Numbered from the stretch's first letter, positions 24,683 through 33,481 are shown. The stretch is DNA of 44,008 bases from an uncultured Bacteroidales bacterium (GCA_900321605.1 ONWR01000013.1:1-44008); one strand, 5' to 3'. Notes: generated from the sequence alone by a model not told the origin. Numbers and translations are program-made.

Positions 24683-25477
24683 ATGAAACAATATTTGGAT
24701 TTGTGTAAAAGAGTGCTGGAGGAAGGCACGGTGAAACATGACCGTACGGGAACAGGGACGATCTCTGTTTTCGGACATCAGATGCGCTTTAAGATGGAAG
24801 ATGGTTTTCCGCTCTTGACCACCAAGAAACTGCATCTGAAATCGATTATCTATGAACTGCTGTGGTTCCTTCAAGGCGATACGAACGTGAAGTATTTGCA
24901 GGAACACGGCGTGCGTATTTGGAACGAATGGGCTGACGAGAACGGCGAGTTGGGACCTGTCTATGGACATCAATGGAGATCGTGGCCCGATTATAACGGC
25001 GGTACGATAGACCAGATTGCCAATATCGTGAAGATGATTAAGGAAAACCCCGACAGCCGCCGGATGATGGTGAGTGCATGGAATGTGGCGGAAGTGGAGA
25101 AGATGGCTCTGCCGCCGTGTCATTGCCTGTTTCAGTTCTATGTGGCGGACGGGAAACTGAGTCTGCAACTCTACCAGCGTAGCGCGGATATTTTCCTTGG
25201 CGTACCGTTTAATATCGCTTCGTATGCCCTTCTGCTCCAGATGATGGCGCAAGTGACAGGTCTCCAATGCGGCGATTTTGTTCACACGCTCGGCGATGCA
25301 CATATCTATCTTAACCACCTCGAGCAAGTCAAACTGCAACTGACACGTGAGCCGAGACAACTGCCAAAGATGGTGATCAATCCCGAGGTAAAGGATCTGT
25401 TCGGTTTTCAGTATTCAGATTTCAGCCTTCAGGACTACGACCCGCATCCGCACATTGCCGGTGTCGTGTCGGTTTAA
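24683..25477 (+). CDS. thyA: Thymidylate synthase
   Basis: 264 residues, the same length as the E. coli enzyme. It converts dUMP and methylene-tetrahydrofolate to dTMP and dihydrofolate. Visible motifs: H-D-R-T-G-T-G-T near the start, the active-site segment [10 protein letters not shown] with the nucleophile Cys near 146, [15 protein letters not shown], and H-I-Y-L-N-H near 207. The next gene, folA, recycles its dihydrofolate product; the pair is 24 nt apart and surely co-transcribed. Confidence 0.98.
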   Translation: MKQYLDLCKRVLEEGTVKHDRTGTGTISVFGHQMRFKMEDGFPLLTTKKLHLKSIIYELLWFLQGDTNVKYLQEHGVRIWNEWADENGELGPVYGHQWRSWPDYNGGTIDQIANIVKMIKENPDSRRMMVSAWNVAEVEKMALPPCHCLFQFYVADGKLSLQLYQRSADIFLGVPFNIASYALLLQMMAQVTGLQCGDFVHTLGDAHIYLNHLEQVKLQLTREPRQLPKMVINPEVKDLFGFQYSDFSLQDYDPHPHIAGVVSV

Positions 25478-25501
25478 TTTTTAATTTTTAATTCGTAATT
25501 T
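25474..25501 (+). repeat. Four heptamers (TTAATTT) flush against the folA ATG
   Basis: TTAATTT, TTAATTT, TTAATTC, GTAATTT fill the whole thyA-folA gap, starting within the last codons of thyA and ending at the base before ATG. Confidence 0.93.
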
Positions 25502-25996
25502 ATGATAAGTATTATAGTAGCAGTAGCAGAGAATTATGCGATCGGCAAGAAAGGCGATTTGTTGTGTCACCTGCCTGCGGATTTGAAACACTTCAAGGAG
25601 ATAACAAGCGGCAAGACGGTAATGATGGGCGAGCGAACGTTCTTCTCGCTGCCCAAACATCCGCTGCCCAATAGGCGCAACATCGTTTTGACGGACGTGG
25701 CAGGCAAGACCTTCGAAGGCGCAGAAGCTGTCTATTCCTTGGACGAGATGGAAGCGAAAGTGCAAGGCGAAGAAGAGGCTTTTGTGATCGGAGGCGGCAT
25801 GGTCTATCGGCAGATGATGGAGCGTGCTGACAAACTGTATATCACCCATATTCACCATAGTTGGGACGATGCCGACACGTTCTTCCCCGAGATCAAAGAG
25901 GAAGAATGGACTTTGGTTAGTTCCGAGAAACACCAAGCAGACGAAAAGAACCCGTATGACTTTACCTTTTGCACATATAATAGGCGGCAGCACTAA
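25502..25996 (+). CDS. folA: Dihydrofolate reductase
   Basis: 164 residues. It reduces dihydrofolate with NADPH. It begins I-S-I-I-V-A-V-A-E-N-Y-A-I-G-K-K-G-D-L, with the L-P-A-D-L-K-H-F-K substrate site, T-V-M-M-G-E-R-T-F (usual G-R-x-T cofactor site) and V-I-G-G-G-M-V-Y-R-Q. Catalytic acid is the Asp of P-A-D. It overlaps the tex start by 41 nt. Confidence 0.97.
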   Translation: MISIIVAVAENYAIGKKGDLLCHLPADLKHFKEITSGKTVMMGERTFFSLPKHPLPNRRNIVLTDVAGKTFEGAEAVYSLDEMEAKVQGEEEAFVIGGGMVYRQMMERADKLYITHIHHSWDDADTFFPEIKEEEWTLVSSEKHQADEKNPYDFTFCTYNRRQH

Positions 25997-28052
25997 TATC
26001 AGCGAACGGCAAGTGGATGCCGTGCTGACTTTGCTGGACGAAGGAGCAACGATTCCTTTTATTGCGCGTTACCGTAAGGAGAAAACCGGCAGTCTGGACG
26101 AAGTGCAGATAGCCGCTATTCAGGCGCAGTACGGTAAGTTGCAGGAATTAGCCAAACGCAAAGAGACCATCTATGCGCGTTTGGACGAATTACAAATTAC
26201 GAATGACGAATTACGGCAACGTATAGCCGATTGTTGGGATGCCACAGAGTTGGAGGACATCTACCTGCCCTATAAACCGCATAGGAAGACCCGTGCCGAC
26301 GTAGCTATCGAGAAAGGTCTGCTGCCTCTGGCAGAAGAGATACTCAAACAACGTCCGATGAAACTGCCGGATGAGGAATCGCTGCAAGGCGCACGGGATA
26401 TTATTGCGCAACGGATAGCGGAAGACGAGAAGAGCCGTAACGCTATACGGCGCGAGTTCAGTTATACGGCGATGCTGAGTTGCAAGGCGGTGAAGACCAA
26501 ATGTGACAGCCCCGAGGCGCAGAACTACAAGGATTATTTTGATTTCAAGTGTCCGCTGAAACATATCAAGAGCCATCAGTTATTGGCTATCCGTCGTGCG
26601 GAGAGTGAAGGGTTTCTGCGTGTGGACATCTCGCCGGACACAGAGAAAGCACTGGATAAATTGGCAAACCTCTGGTTGCGTGCCAATAACGACACAGCTT
26701 ATCAAGTGGAGTTAGCAATGGAGGACGGCTATAAACGTCTTCTGAAACCGGCTATCGAGACCGAGTCTGCGGCACTCTCCAAAGAGAAAGCCGACGAAGA
26801 AGCTATTCGCGTCTTTGCGGATAACTTACGGCAGCTGTTATTAGGTGCGCCCTTAGGTCAGAAACGTGTGTTGGCTCTCGACCCGGGTTTCCGAACAGGC
26901 TGCAAGACCGTGGTTCTCAACGAACAAGGCGACCTGCTGACGCACGATGTCATTTTCCTTCATAACCTGCAAAGCACAGAAAAACTGCAAAAACTCATTG
27001 AGCAATACAAGATCGAGGCGATCTCCATCGGCAACGGAACAGCAAGTCGTGAATGCGAGGAAATGGCACGTGTAGTAGTTGAGAGTTTAAAGTTGAGAGT
27101 TGAGAGAATTCCACAGATCTTTGTGGTGAGTGAAGCCGGAGCTTCGGTATATAGTGCCAGCAAGATTGCAAGGGAGGAGTTTCCCGATGAGGACGTGACC
27201 GTACGCGGCGCGGTGAGCATCGGAAGACGGTTGATTGACCCGCTTGCGGAGTTGGTGAAGATAGAACCGAAGTCCATCGGTGTGGGACAATACCAGCACG
27301 ATGTGGATCAGACCGAGCTGCGTGAGAGCCTGCAACAAACCGTAGAGAGCGTGGTAAACTACGTGGGTGTGGATGTCAATACCGCCAGCAAGCACCTCTT
27401 GACCTATATCTCCGGTTTGGGACCGATGTTGGCGCAGAACATAGTGGACTACCGTGCCGAACATGGCGCTTTTGGCAGCCGCAAAGAGTTGCTCAAAGTG
27501 CCGAAATTGGGAGCAAAGACCTTTGAACAGGCGGCTGGATTCTTGCGTCTGAAAGGTGCTAATCCGTTGGATAACAGCGCCGTTCACCCCGAGAGTTACG
27601 GCATCGTGGAGAAGATGGCGAAAGATCTGAGATGTTCTGTCTCGGACTTGATAGCCAAGAAAGAGTTACGCGATCAGATCGATCTAAGCAAATACGTAAC
27701 CGCAGAAGTGGGACTACCGACGCTGACGGATATCATGAAGGAGTTGGCGCAGCCCGGACGAGACCCGCGTGGCGAGACCGAGGAGTTTCATTTTGACGAA
27801 CATGTACACACGATAGACGACCTGCAGGCAGGTATGATTCTGCCGGGTATCGTAACGAACATCAGCGCGTTTGGCGCATTCGTGGATTTAGGCGTACACA
27901 AAGATGGACTGATTCACATCTCCGAGATGGCAGACCGACGTATAAGCAACCCGCAGGAGGTCGTCAAACTGCATCAACACCTCAAAGTACGCGTCGTAGA
28001 TATTGACCGCGCACGAGGAAGAATACAGTTGAGCCTGAGGCACATTAATTGA
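25956..28052 (+). CDS. tex: Tex-family RNA-binding transcription accessory protein
   Basis: 698 residues from the ATG at 25956, inside the 3' end of folA; upstream frame is folA antisense-frame noise. Tex N-terminus S-E-R-Q-V-D-A-V-L-T-L-L-D-E-G-A-T-I-P-F-I-A-R-Y-R-K is immediate, then the YqgF-like domain (L-A-L-D-P-G-F-R-T-G-C-K near 306), helix-hairpin-helix (Y-I-S-G-L-G-P-M-L-A-Q-N-I near 488) and a C-terminal S1 domain (G-I-V-T-N-I-S-A-F-G-A-F-V-D-L). Cytoplasmic; binds RNA/DNA and influences transcription. Two in-frame heptamer arrays at 26188-26215 and 27078-27105. Confidence 0.95.
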   Translation: MTLPFAHIIGGSTNISERQVDAVLTLLDEGATIPFIARYRKEKTGSLDEVQIAAIQAQYGKLQELAKRKETIYARLDELQITNDELRQRIADCWDATELEDIYLPYKPHRKTRADVAIEKGLLPLAEEILKQRPMKLPDEESLQGARDIIAQRIAEDEKSRNAIRREFSYTAMLSCKAVKTKCDSPEAQNYKDYFDFKCPLKHIKSHQLLAIRRAESEGFLRVDISPDTEKALDKLANLWLRANNDTAYQVELAMEDGYKRLLKPAIETESAALSKEKADEEAIRVFADNLRQLLLGAPLGQKRVLALDPGFRTGCKTVVLNEQGDLLTHDVIFLHNLQSTEKLQKLIEQYKIEAISIGNGTASRECEEMARVVVESLKLRVERIPQIFVVSEAGASVYSASKIAREEFPDEDVTVRGAVSIGRRLIDPLAELVKIEPKSIGVGQYQHDVDQTELRESLQQTVESVVNYVGVDVNTASKHLLTYISGLGPMLAQNIVDYRAEHGAFGSRKELLKVPKLGAKTFEQAAGFLRLKGANPLDNSAVHPESYGIVEKMAKDLRCSVSDLIAKKELRDQIDLSKYVTAEVGLPTLTDIMKELAQPGRDPRGETEEFHFDEHVHTIDDLQAGMILPGIVTNISAFGAFVDLGVHKDGLIHISEMADRRISNPQEVVKLHQHLKVRVVDIDRARGRIQLSLRHIN
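26188..26215 (+). repeat. AATTACG heptamers inside tex
   Basis: AATTACA, AATTACG, AATGACG, AATTACG, encoding Q-I-T-N-D-E-L in the N-terminal helical part. Confidence 0.85.
27078..27105 (+). repeat. GTTGAGA heptamers inside tex
   Basis: GTTGAGA, GTTTAAA, GTTGAGA, GTTGAGA, encoding V-E-S-L-K-L-R-V-E-R after the YqgF-like helix. Same word as in DUF1015 at 21429, 5.6 kb away. Confidence 0.88.
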
Positions 28053-28189
28053 CGATTTGACGATTGACGAGGTACGATTGATTGACGATTGATTATAATT
28101 GACGATTGTCAGCCACGTAAATCGTAAATTACCGCAAAGCGGCAAATCGTCAATAAATCGTAAATGGTAAATGAATAAATCGTAAATCA
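28051..28189 (+). repeat. Large GACGATT/GTAAATC element between tex and ettA
   Basis: Left side has GACGATT words (28051, 28059, 28084, 28101) plus variants; right side has AATCGTA-type words (the reverse complement sense) reaching the ettA ATG. GACGATTTG (28051-28059) and CAAATCGTC (28143-28151) are perfect reverse complements, and ACCGCAAAGCGG (28131-28142) is a small hairpin. Could act as terminator or attenuator. Confidence 0.85.
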
Positions 28190-29863
28190 ATGGACGATAA
28201 GAAGATTATTTTTTCGATGGTGGGGCTGAATAAGAGTTTCGGTCCGCAAAAACAGGTATTGAAGAACATCTACCTGAGTTTCTTTTATGGCGCCAAGATC
28301 GGTATCATCGGTCTGAACGGTGCCGGTAAATCGACCTTGCTCAAGATCATCGCCGGTATTGAAAAAGAGTACCAAGGCGAGGTCGTTTGGTCTCCCGGCT
28401 ACTCGGTCGGCTATCTGGAGCAAGACCCGAAGCTCGATCCGAACAAGACCGTGCGCGAGGTTGTTCAGGAAGGTGTGCAACCGATCATGGACATGCTCAA
28501 AGAGTACGACGAGATCAACATGGCGTTTGGTGAACCCGATGCCGATTTCGATAAGCTCTTGGCTCGTCAAGCGGAGTTGCAGGACAAGCTGGATGCCGCT
28601 GACGCATGGAACATCGACCAGAAACTTGACCGCGCGATGGACGCTCTTCGCTGTCCGCCCGATGAGGCGAGTGTCACTACCCTCTCCGGAGGTGAACGCC
28701 GCCGTGTAGCCCTCTGTCGTCTGTTGCTCCAACAGCCGGATGTGCTGCTCTTGGATGAGCCGACGAACCACTTGGATGCCGAGTCCATCGATTGGTTAGA
28801 GCAACACCTGCAGCAATATGCCGGAACGGTCATCTGTATCACGCACGACCGTTATTTCCTTGATAATGTGGCAGGTTGGATTCTCGAACTGGATCGTGGA
28901 GAAGGTATTCCTTGGAAAGGCAACTACTCGTCTTGGCTCGAGCAGAAGACGAACCGTATGGCGCAGGAGGAGAAACAGGCTTCCAAACGTCGCAAGACCT
29001 TGGAGCGCGAGTTGGAATGGATCCGTATGGCGCCTAAAGCACGTCACGCGAAGCAGAAAGCCCGTTTGGACGCATACGACCGAATGCTCAACGAGGAGCA
29101 GAAAGAGCGTGAGGAACGCTTGGAGATCTTCATCCCGAACGGTCCGCGTCTGGGAAATAAAGTCATCAACGCCGAAGGCGTAGCCAAGTCGTTTGGTGAC
29201 AAGTTGCTCTTCGAAGACCTCAACTTCACGTTGCCGCCGAACGGTATCGTGGGTGTCATCGGTCCGAACGGAGCCGGTAAGACGACACTCTTCCGCATGA
29301 TCATCGGTTCCGAGAAAGCCGACAAAGGAACGTTCTCGGTCGGTGAGACCGTGAAGATCGGTTATGTCGATCAGCAGCATACGGATATAGACCCCAATAA
29401 ATCCGTTTTTGAGACCATCAGCGGCGGCACGGAGTTCATCCGTGTGGGCGGCAAGGAGATCAACGCTCGTGCGTACCTGAGCCGTTTCAACTTCACCGGC
29501 GCAGACCAAGAGAAGAAATGCGGCGTCCTCTCCGGTGGTGAACGCAACAGGCTCCATCTGGCGCTGACACTCAAATCAGAAGCGAACGTGCTTTTGCTCG
29601 ATGAGCCGACCAACGATATTGATGTCAACACCTTGCGTGCCTTGGAGGAAGGATTAGAGAACTTCGCCGGTTGTGCGGTGGTCATCTCCCACGACCGTTG
29701 GTTCCTCGATCGTATATGCACGCATATACTCGCATACGAAGGAGACGGTAAAGTGTTCTGGTTCGAAGGCAGTTATTCCGAGTACGAGCAGAACAAGAAG
29801 ATGCGTCTGGGCGAAGAAGCGTGCGAACCGAAACGTGTTCGGTACCGCGGCTTAACGGATTAA
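28190..29863 (+). CDS. ettA: EttA-type ABC-F ATPase (translational throttle)
   Basis: 557 residues, close to the 555 of E. coli EttA. Two soluble ABC domains without membrane segments: Walker A G-L-N-G-A-G-K-S-T and G-P-N-G-A-G-K-T-T, signatures L-S-G-G-E-R-R-R and L-S-G-G-E-R-N-R, Walker B L-L-L-D-E-P-T-N-H and L-L-L-D-E-P-T-N-D. The linker carries the arm and the K/R-rich P-site-tRNA-interacting region (about 240-310). It binds the ribosome E site and gates elongation by energy state. Confidence 0.95.
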   Translation: MDDKKIIFSMVGLNKSFGPQKQVLKNIYLSFFYGAKIGIIGLNGAGKSTLLKIIAGIEKEYQGEVVWSPGYSVGYLEQDPKLDPNKTVREVVQEGVQPIMDMLKEYDEINMAFGEPDADFDKLLARQAELQDKLDAADAWNIDQKLDRAMDALRCPPDEASVTTLSGGERRRVALCRLLLQQPDVLLLDEPTNHLDAESIDWLEQHLQQYAGTVICITHDRYFLDNVAGWILELDRGEGIPWKGNYSSWLEQKTNRMAQEEKQASKRRKTLERELEWIRMAPKARHAKQKARLDAYDRMLNEEQKEREERLEIFIPNGPRLGNKVINAEGVAKSFGDKLLFEDLNFTLPPNGIVGVIGPNGAGKTTLFRMIIGSEKADKGTFSVGETVKIGYVDQQHTDIDPNKSVFETISGGTEFIRVGGKEINARAYLSRFNFTGADQEKKCGVLSGGERNRLHLALTLKSEANVLLLDEPTNDIDVNTLRALEEGLENFAGCAVVISHDRWFLDRICTHILAYEGDGKVFWFEGSYSEYEQNKKMRLGEEACEPKRVRYRGLTD

Positions 29864-29865
29864 GG

Positions 29866-29911
29866 TTTTTAACAATTTAACGTGCGAAGCACATTTTAAC
29901 AATTTAACATT
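29866..29911 (+). repeat. Octamer pairs flanking a short GC hairpin before the LuxR-type gene
   Basis: TTTTTAAC, AATTTAAC, then hairpin GTGCGAAGCAC (29882-29892), then ATTTTAAC, AATTTAAC, then ATT and the ATG. A compact example of word-hairpin-word. Confidence 0.9.
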
Positions 29912-30793
29912 ATGTATAAGGCGCAGGACAAGATGTGTGACCTAATGGCACACGAAGAGGAAGCGATACAGATTATCAGTCGTTTCGGGTTGAATATGGG
30001 TGTTGGAGATCAGACAATTGAGTCTGTATGTGAGACGCATGGTGTCCATACGCCCACGTTCTTAGCGGTGGTGAACTACAAGGTCTTTCGGCAACACCCG
30101 TCGATGGCAGACATCGATCTCAACACCCTTCACCGCTATCTGTTGCACGCACACACGTATTTCCTTGAGTTCCGGTTACCGCGTTTGCGCAAAGCCTTGG
30201 AAGAAGCAGTTATGCCTGCCGCCAAGGACAGCCAGATACCGATGCTGATCTTACAGTGCTACGACGAGTTCGTGCAGGAGATCAAGACGCATATCGAGCA
30301 TGAGAATGCCGGTCAGTACGAGGAGCACGAGCATGACGATGAACGAATAACGGATAAACTGAGTGAGATCAAGAAACTGATTATCAAGTACTTTCCGGCG
30401 GACACTACGCAGACCTCCAACGACGAGAGCCTGCATCTGCATGTGAGCTATCCCCTGATCGGTGTGATGAGCGATCTTTGGCACACGGAGCAGGATTTTG
30501 CGGACCATTGTGCCATCGAGGATGAGATCCTTCGTCCGGCAGCGGCTCATAAACGGCATCGTCATACGGAGGAGCCGGAGACCGAGGAACTGAGCGAACG
30601 CGAACAAGACGTGCTCATCCAGTTGGTCAAAGGATTGAGTAACAAAGAGATAGCAGACGTACTCTGTATCTCCACGCACACGGTAATCTCGCATCGCAAG
30701 AACATTGCCCGTAAGCTGAATATTCACTCCACAGCGGGTCTGACCATCTATGCTATCGTTCATAAATTGGTCGATATCAAAACCTTGAAATAG
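29912..30793 (+). CDS. RIC/hemerythrin-like sensor fused to LuxR-type HTH
   Basis: 293 residues. Residues 8-55 resemble the ScdA_N/DUF542 start of RIC (YtfE) di-iron proteins, with the usual Cys pair replaced (F-G-L-N-M-G-V-G). A hemerythrin-like part follows: H-A-H-T-Y-F-L-E-F-R-L-P-R-L near 80, T-H-I-E-H-E-N near 129, and D-F-A-D-H-C-A-I-E-D-E-I-L-R-P near 196, i.e. HxxxE-type ligands in RIC order. The C-terminus is a LuxR/GerE HTH (L-S-E-R-E-Q-D-V-L-I-Q-L-V-K-G-L-S-N-K-E-I-A). By analogy it may sense oxygen, NO or iron-centre damage and regulate transcription; target genes unknown. The stop adjoins the tilS start. Confidence 0.78.
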   Translation: MYKAQDKMCDLMAHEEEAIQIISRFGLNMGVGDQTIESVCETHGVHTPTFLAVVNYKVFRQHPSMADIDLNTLHRYLLHAHTYFLEFRLPRLRKALEEAVMPAAKDSQIPMLILQCYDEFVQEIKTHIEHENAGQYEEHEHDDERITDKLSEIKKLIIKYFPADTTQTSNDESLHLHVSYPLIGVMSDLWHTEQDFADHCAIEDEILRPAAAHKRHRHTEEPETEELSEREQDVLIQLVKGLSNKEIADVLCISTHTVISHRKNIARKLNIHSTAGLTIYAIVHKLVDIKTLK

Positions 30794-30794
30794 A

Positions 30795-31676
30795 TTGTTA
30801 CGACGAGTGAGTACATATATCCGCCAGCGGGAGTTGCTGAATAAGAATCAGCCCGTACTGGTGGCATTGAGCGGCGGAGCGGACAGCGTAGCGCTGCTGG
30901 ACGTGCTCGTTCGGGCAGGCTATCCATGCATAGCCGCGCATTGCAATTTTCAGCTCAGAGGCGAGGAAAGCAACCGAGACGAACGGTTCGTACGGGACTT
31001 ATGCAGCCGTCTGAACGTACCGCTGGAGGTCAAGATCTTTGACACACGCGCTCATGCGCACGCGAACCATATTAGTATAGAGATGGCAGCACGCGATCTG
31101 AGGTACGCTTGGTTTGACGAGATAGCCCGTACACATGGCTGTCAAGCGGTAGCAGTAGCGCACCATCAGAACGATCAGGCGGAGACCGTTCTCCTCCATC
31201 TCAAGCGAGGAACAGGGCTCCGCGGTTTGGCGGGAATGCGTCCCAAAAGTGCGAACCCCATGGCACCGGAAAGCCTGCCGATCGTGCGTCCGCTGCTTTG
31301 CACAACCCGTGACTATATTGAACATTATTTGCGGGACAAAAGAGGCATTTCGTGGGTGAACGACAGTACGAATAGCGACACCTCTATCAGCCGAAATGCG
31401 ATCCGCGAGCAGCTTCGTTCGTACACCAAAACGGAGATCGAGCACATCGCCCAAACGGCGGAATATATGCAAGGATACATAGATATCTTAGAGGGCAGGC
31501 ATTCGCGCGAAGCGGGTATTGTGCAGTTGTATGAAGATATTCGCGAATATGGATTCGCGGAAATAGATAAGATTTACGATGCGTTGCAACGAGGAGAAGG
31601 AGGCAAAGTTTTCACCTCCAAAACCCATCGGGCAACTATAAAGAAAGGAAAATTATGCGTCACTTTGGTATCATAG
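30795..31676 (+). CDS. tilS: tRNA(Ile)-lysidine synthetase, short form
   Basis: 293 residues. N-type ATP pyrophosphatase with P-loop L-S-G-G-A-D-S-V-A-L-L near 25, H-C-N-F-Q-L-R-G-E-E-S, H-H-Q-N-D-Q-A-E-T and N-D-S-T-N near 190. It modifies C34 of the CAU tRNA-Ile to lysidine. It ends at the Y-G-F-A-E-I-D segment followed by G-K-V-F-T-S-K-T-H-R, so it lacks roughly the last 100-130 residues (C-terminal TilS domain) of the usual ~430-residue form. Start is TTG at 30795 (1 nt after the previous stop) or GTG at 30807; no ATG is suitable. The end overlaps aroE by 22 nt. Confidence 0.9.
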   Translation: MLRRVSTYIRQRELLNKNQPVLVALSGGADSVALLDVLVRAGYPCIAAHCNFQLRGEESNRDERFVRDLCSRLNVPLEVKIFDTRAHAHANHISIEMAARDLRYAWFDEIARTHGCQAVAVAHHQNDQAETVLLHLKRGTGLRGLAGMRPKSANPMAPESLPIVRPLLCTTRDYIEHYLRDKRGISWVNDSTNSDTSISRNAIREQLRSYTKTEIEHIAQTAEYMQGYIDILEGRHSREAGIVQLYEDIREYGFAEIDKIYDALQRGEGGKVFTSKTHRATIKKGKLCVTLVS

Positions 31677-32371
31677 GATTTCCGCTGTTGCACTCTTTCT
31701 CGGCGAAGTTCTTCAACGAGAAATTTGCAACACAAAAAATAGATGCGGAGTACTCGTTGTACCCGATGAAGGAGTTAACGAGTGAACGAATGAACGAGTT
31801 GCTGGACACCTTGAGCGGCATGAATGTCACGATGCCGTACAAGCAGGCAATCATCCCGTTTCTGGATCGTTTGGACGAAACGGCAGAAGCTGTCGGAGCG
31901 GTCAATGTGGTGCATAAACGCATCGGCTACAACACCGACTGCATCGGGTTCATGGACTCTATCCGTCCGCTCTTGAACGCCGATGACCGCAAAGCCTTGG
32001 TTCTCGGAACAGGCGGTGCCTCGAAAGCCGTTTGCTTCGGTTTGCGCAAATTAGGCGTCTCCCCGACCCTCGTCAGCCGTACGCCGAAAGCAGGCATGTT
32101 ATCGTACGACCAACTGACCGAAGAGCATCTGAGCGAATACACTGTGATCGTCAACTGTACGCCATTAGGCATGACGCCGGAGGAAGACACTTTCCCGCCT
32201 ATACCGTACGAGTATATTTCGGCACGACAATTGTTGTTCGACTGCGTGTACAACCCCGAAGAGACCCTTTTCCTCAAGAAAGGCAAAGCGCAAGGCGCAC
32301 GCACCCGAAACGGCATGGAGATGCTCTACGGACAAGCCAAAGCAGCGTGGAAAATTTGGAATAATGAATAA
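31655..32371 (+). CDS. aroE: Shikimate dehydrogenase
   Basis: 238 residues, slightly short for the family. It reduces 3-dehydroshikimate with NADPH in aromatic amino-acid synthesis. Motifs: G-I-I-G-F-P-L-L-H-S-F-S at the start, N-V-T-M-P-Y-K near 55 (Lys catalytic), N-T-D-C-I-G-F near 86, nucleotide-binding G-T-G-G-A-S-K-A near 112, and G-M-E-M-L-Y-G-Q-A near 224. Octamers GTTAACGA, GTGAACGA, ATGAACGA at 31774-31797 lie in frame. The last residues N-N-E and the stop are formed by AATAATG repeats. Confidence 0.95.
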   Translation: MRHFGIIGFPLLHSFSAKFFNEKFATQKIDAEYSLYPMKELTSERMNELLDTLSGMNVTMPYKQAIIPFLDRLDETAEAVGAVNVVHKRIGYNTDCIGFMDSIRPLLNADDRKALVLGTGGASKAVCFGLRKLGVSPTLVSRTPKAGMLSYDQLTEEHLSEYTVIVNCTPLGMTPEEDTFPPIPYEYISARQLLFDCVYNPEETLFLKKGKAQGARTRNGMEMLYGQAKAAWKIWNNE

Positions 32372-32401
32372 TGAATAATGAATAATTAATATTTCAGAGA
32401 T
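32360..32401 (+). repeat. AATAATG heptamers running through the aroE stop to the next ATG
   Basis: AATAATG three times, AATAATT, AATATTT and CAGAGAT end at the base before the DUF4831 ATG. The aroE stop (32369-32371) is inside the array. Confidence 0.92.
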
Positions 32402-33472
32402 ATGAAAAAGATCTTTTTGATGCTCATTGGAGCAATGACGATTTGCGCAGTACGTGCGCAAGTGGTAGAACAAGGCGAACCCGCTTTGGTGTATTACAGT
32501 CCGAAGACCTCTCTCGTGCTGGAGTTTAAATACACGGTAGAGACCGAGAAACCCGGTATCTTTGCGGCTTACGCGGAGTCGATGATCGGCGCTAAGAACG
32601 CCATAAAGGAAACCAAAACGACGTACACGCTCAAAGATGCGTTGGTTCGTACCTCGACCCGGACCGACTACGCCCGTCCTCACAAAGTGACCGCAGAAGC
32701 CGGTTTCCCCTTACTGCTCACCATCAGCGAGAAAGGCTTGCTCAAAGGCTATAACCTGCCTCGCGAGGAGAAAGAGAACATCTATTCGTCCAACAAAAAG
32801 GACGAGACACCTTGCGCCAAAAACGCCCTCAAAGCAGTGCCGTTCCCCGAAGAAGTGCTCAAAGCATCTACTCCTTCCGCACAAGCCGCAGCAGCTGCTA
32901 AGCAGATCTTCCACATCCGCGAGACACGTATGTACCTCCTCAACGGCGAAGTGGAGCACGCGCCGGCAGACGGCGAGGCGATGCGTCTTGTCTTGGAGGA
33001 GTTGAACAAACAAGAGAAAGCGCTTACTGATCTCTTCCTCGGCAAGAGAAGCAAACGCTTCGAAAGCAAACGCGTCCGTTTGACTCCCGAAATGGCGGCT
33101 CAAGCCAACACCAAAACGCAGAAGAGCGTCTATTATTTCTCGGAGGAGAACGGATTTACGGACGCAGAGAACATCGATGCAGACACCATCGGCGTGACGA
33201 TGGTTCTGAATCGGGCTATCTTGGCCGAACCTGCCGAGAACGGCAAGAAGAGCAAGAAACATGCTCCGCAGCTTTCGCAACTGACATATAATCTGCCGGG
33301 TAACGCTTGCATCCAAGTGAACTACAAAAACCGTTCGCTGACCGAGCGTACCGTGCCTGTAGCTCAATTAGGAGCCGACGTGCCTCTCTCTAAAGACCTC
33401 TTCTCCGGCAACGACCTGCCCGTCATCGTCTTCAGCGAGAAAACCGGAAACATTGTGTCCATTAGCAAGTAA
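32402..33472 (+). CDS. DUF4831-like secreted protein
   Basis: 356 residues with signal peptide ending A-V-R-A-Q. The body shows V-Y-Y-S-P-K-T-S-L-V-L-E-F-K-Y-T-V-E-T-E-K-P-G near the N-terminus and ends L-P-V-I-V-F-S-E-K-T-G-N-I-V-S-I, which I associate with the Bacteroidales DUF4831 family; no activity is known. It stands between aroE and porD and is probably periplasmic or surface-associated. Confidence 0.75.
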   Translation: MKKIFLMLIGAMTICAVRAQVVEQGEPALVYYSPKTSLVLEFKYTVETEKPGIFAAYAESMIGAKNAIKETKTTYTLKDALVRTSTRTDYARPHKVTAEAGFPLLLTISEKGLLKGYNLPREEKENIYSSNKKDETPCAKNALKAVPFPEEVLKASTPSAQAAAAAKQIFHIRETRMYLLNGEVEHAPADGEAMRLVLEELNKQEKALTDLFLGKRSKRFESKRVRLTPEMAAQANTKTQKSVYYFSEENGFTDAENIDADTIGVTMVLNRAILAEPAENGKKSKKHAPQLSQLTYNLPGNACIQVNYKNRSLTERTVPVAQLGADVPLSKDLFSGNDLPVIVFSEKTGNIVSISK

Positions 33473-33481
33473 TGGACATTG

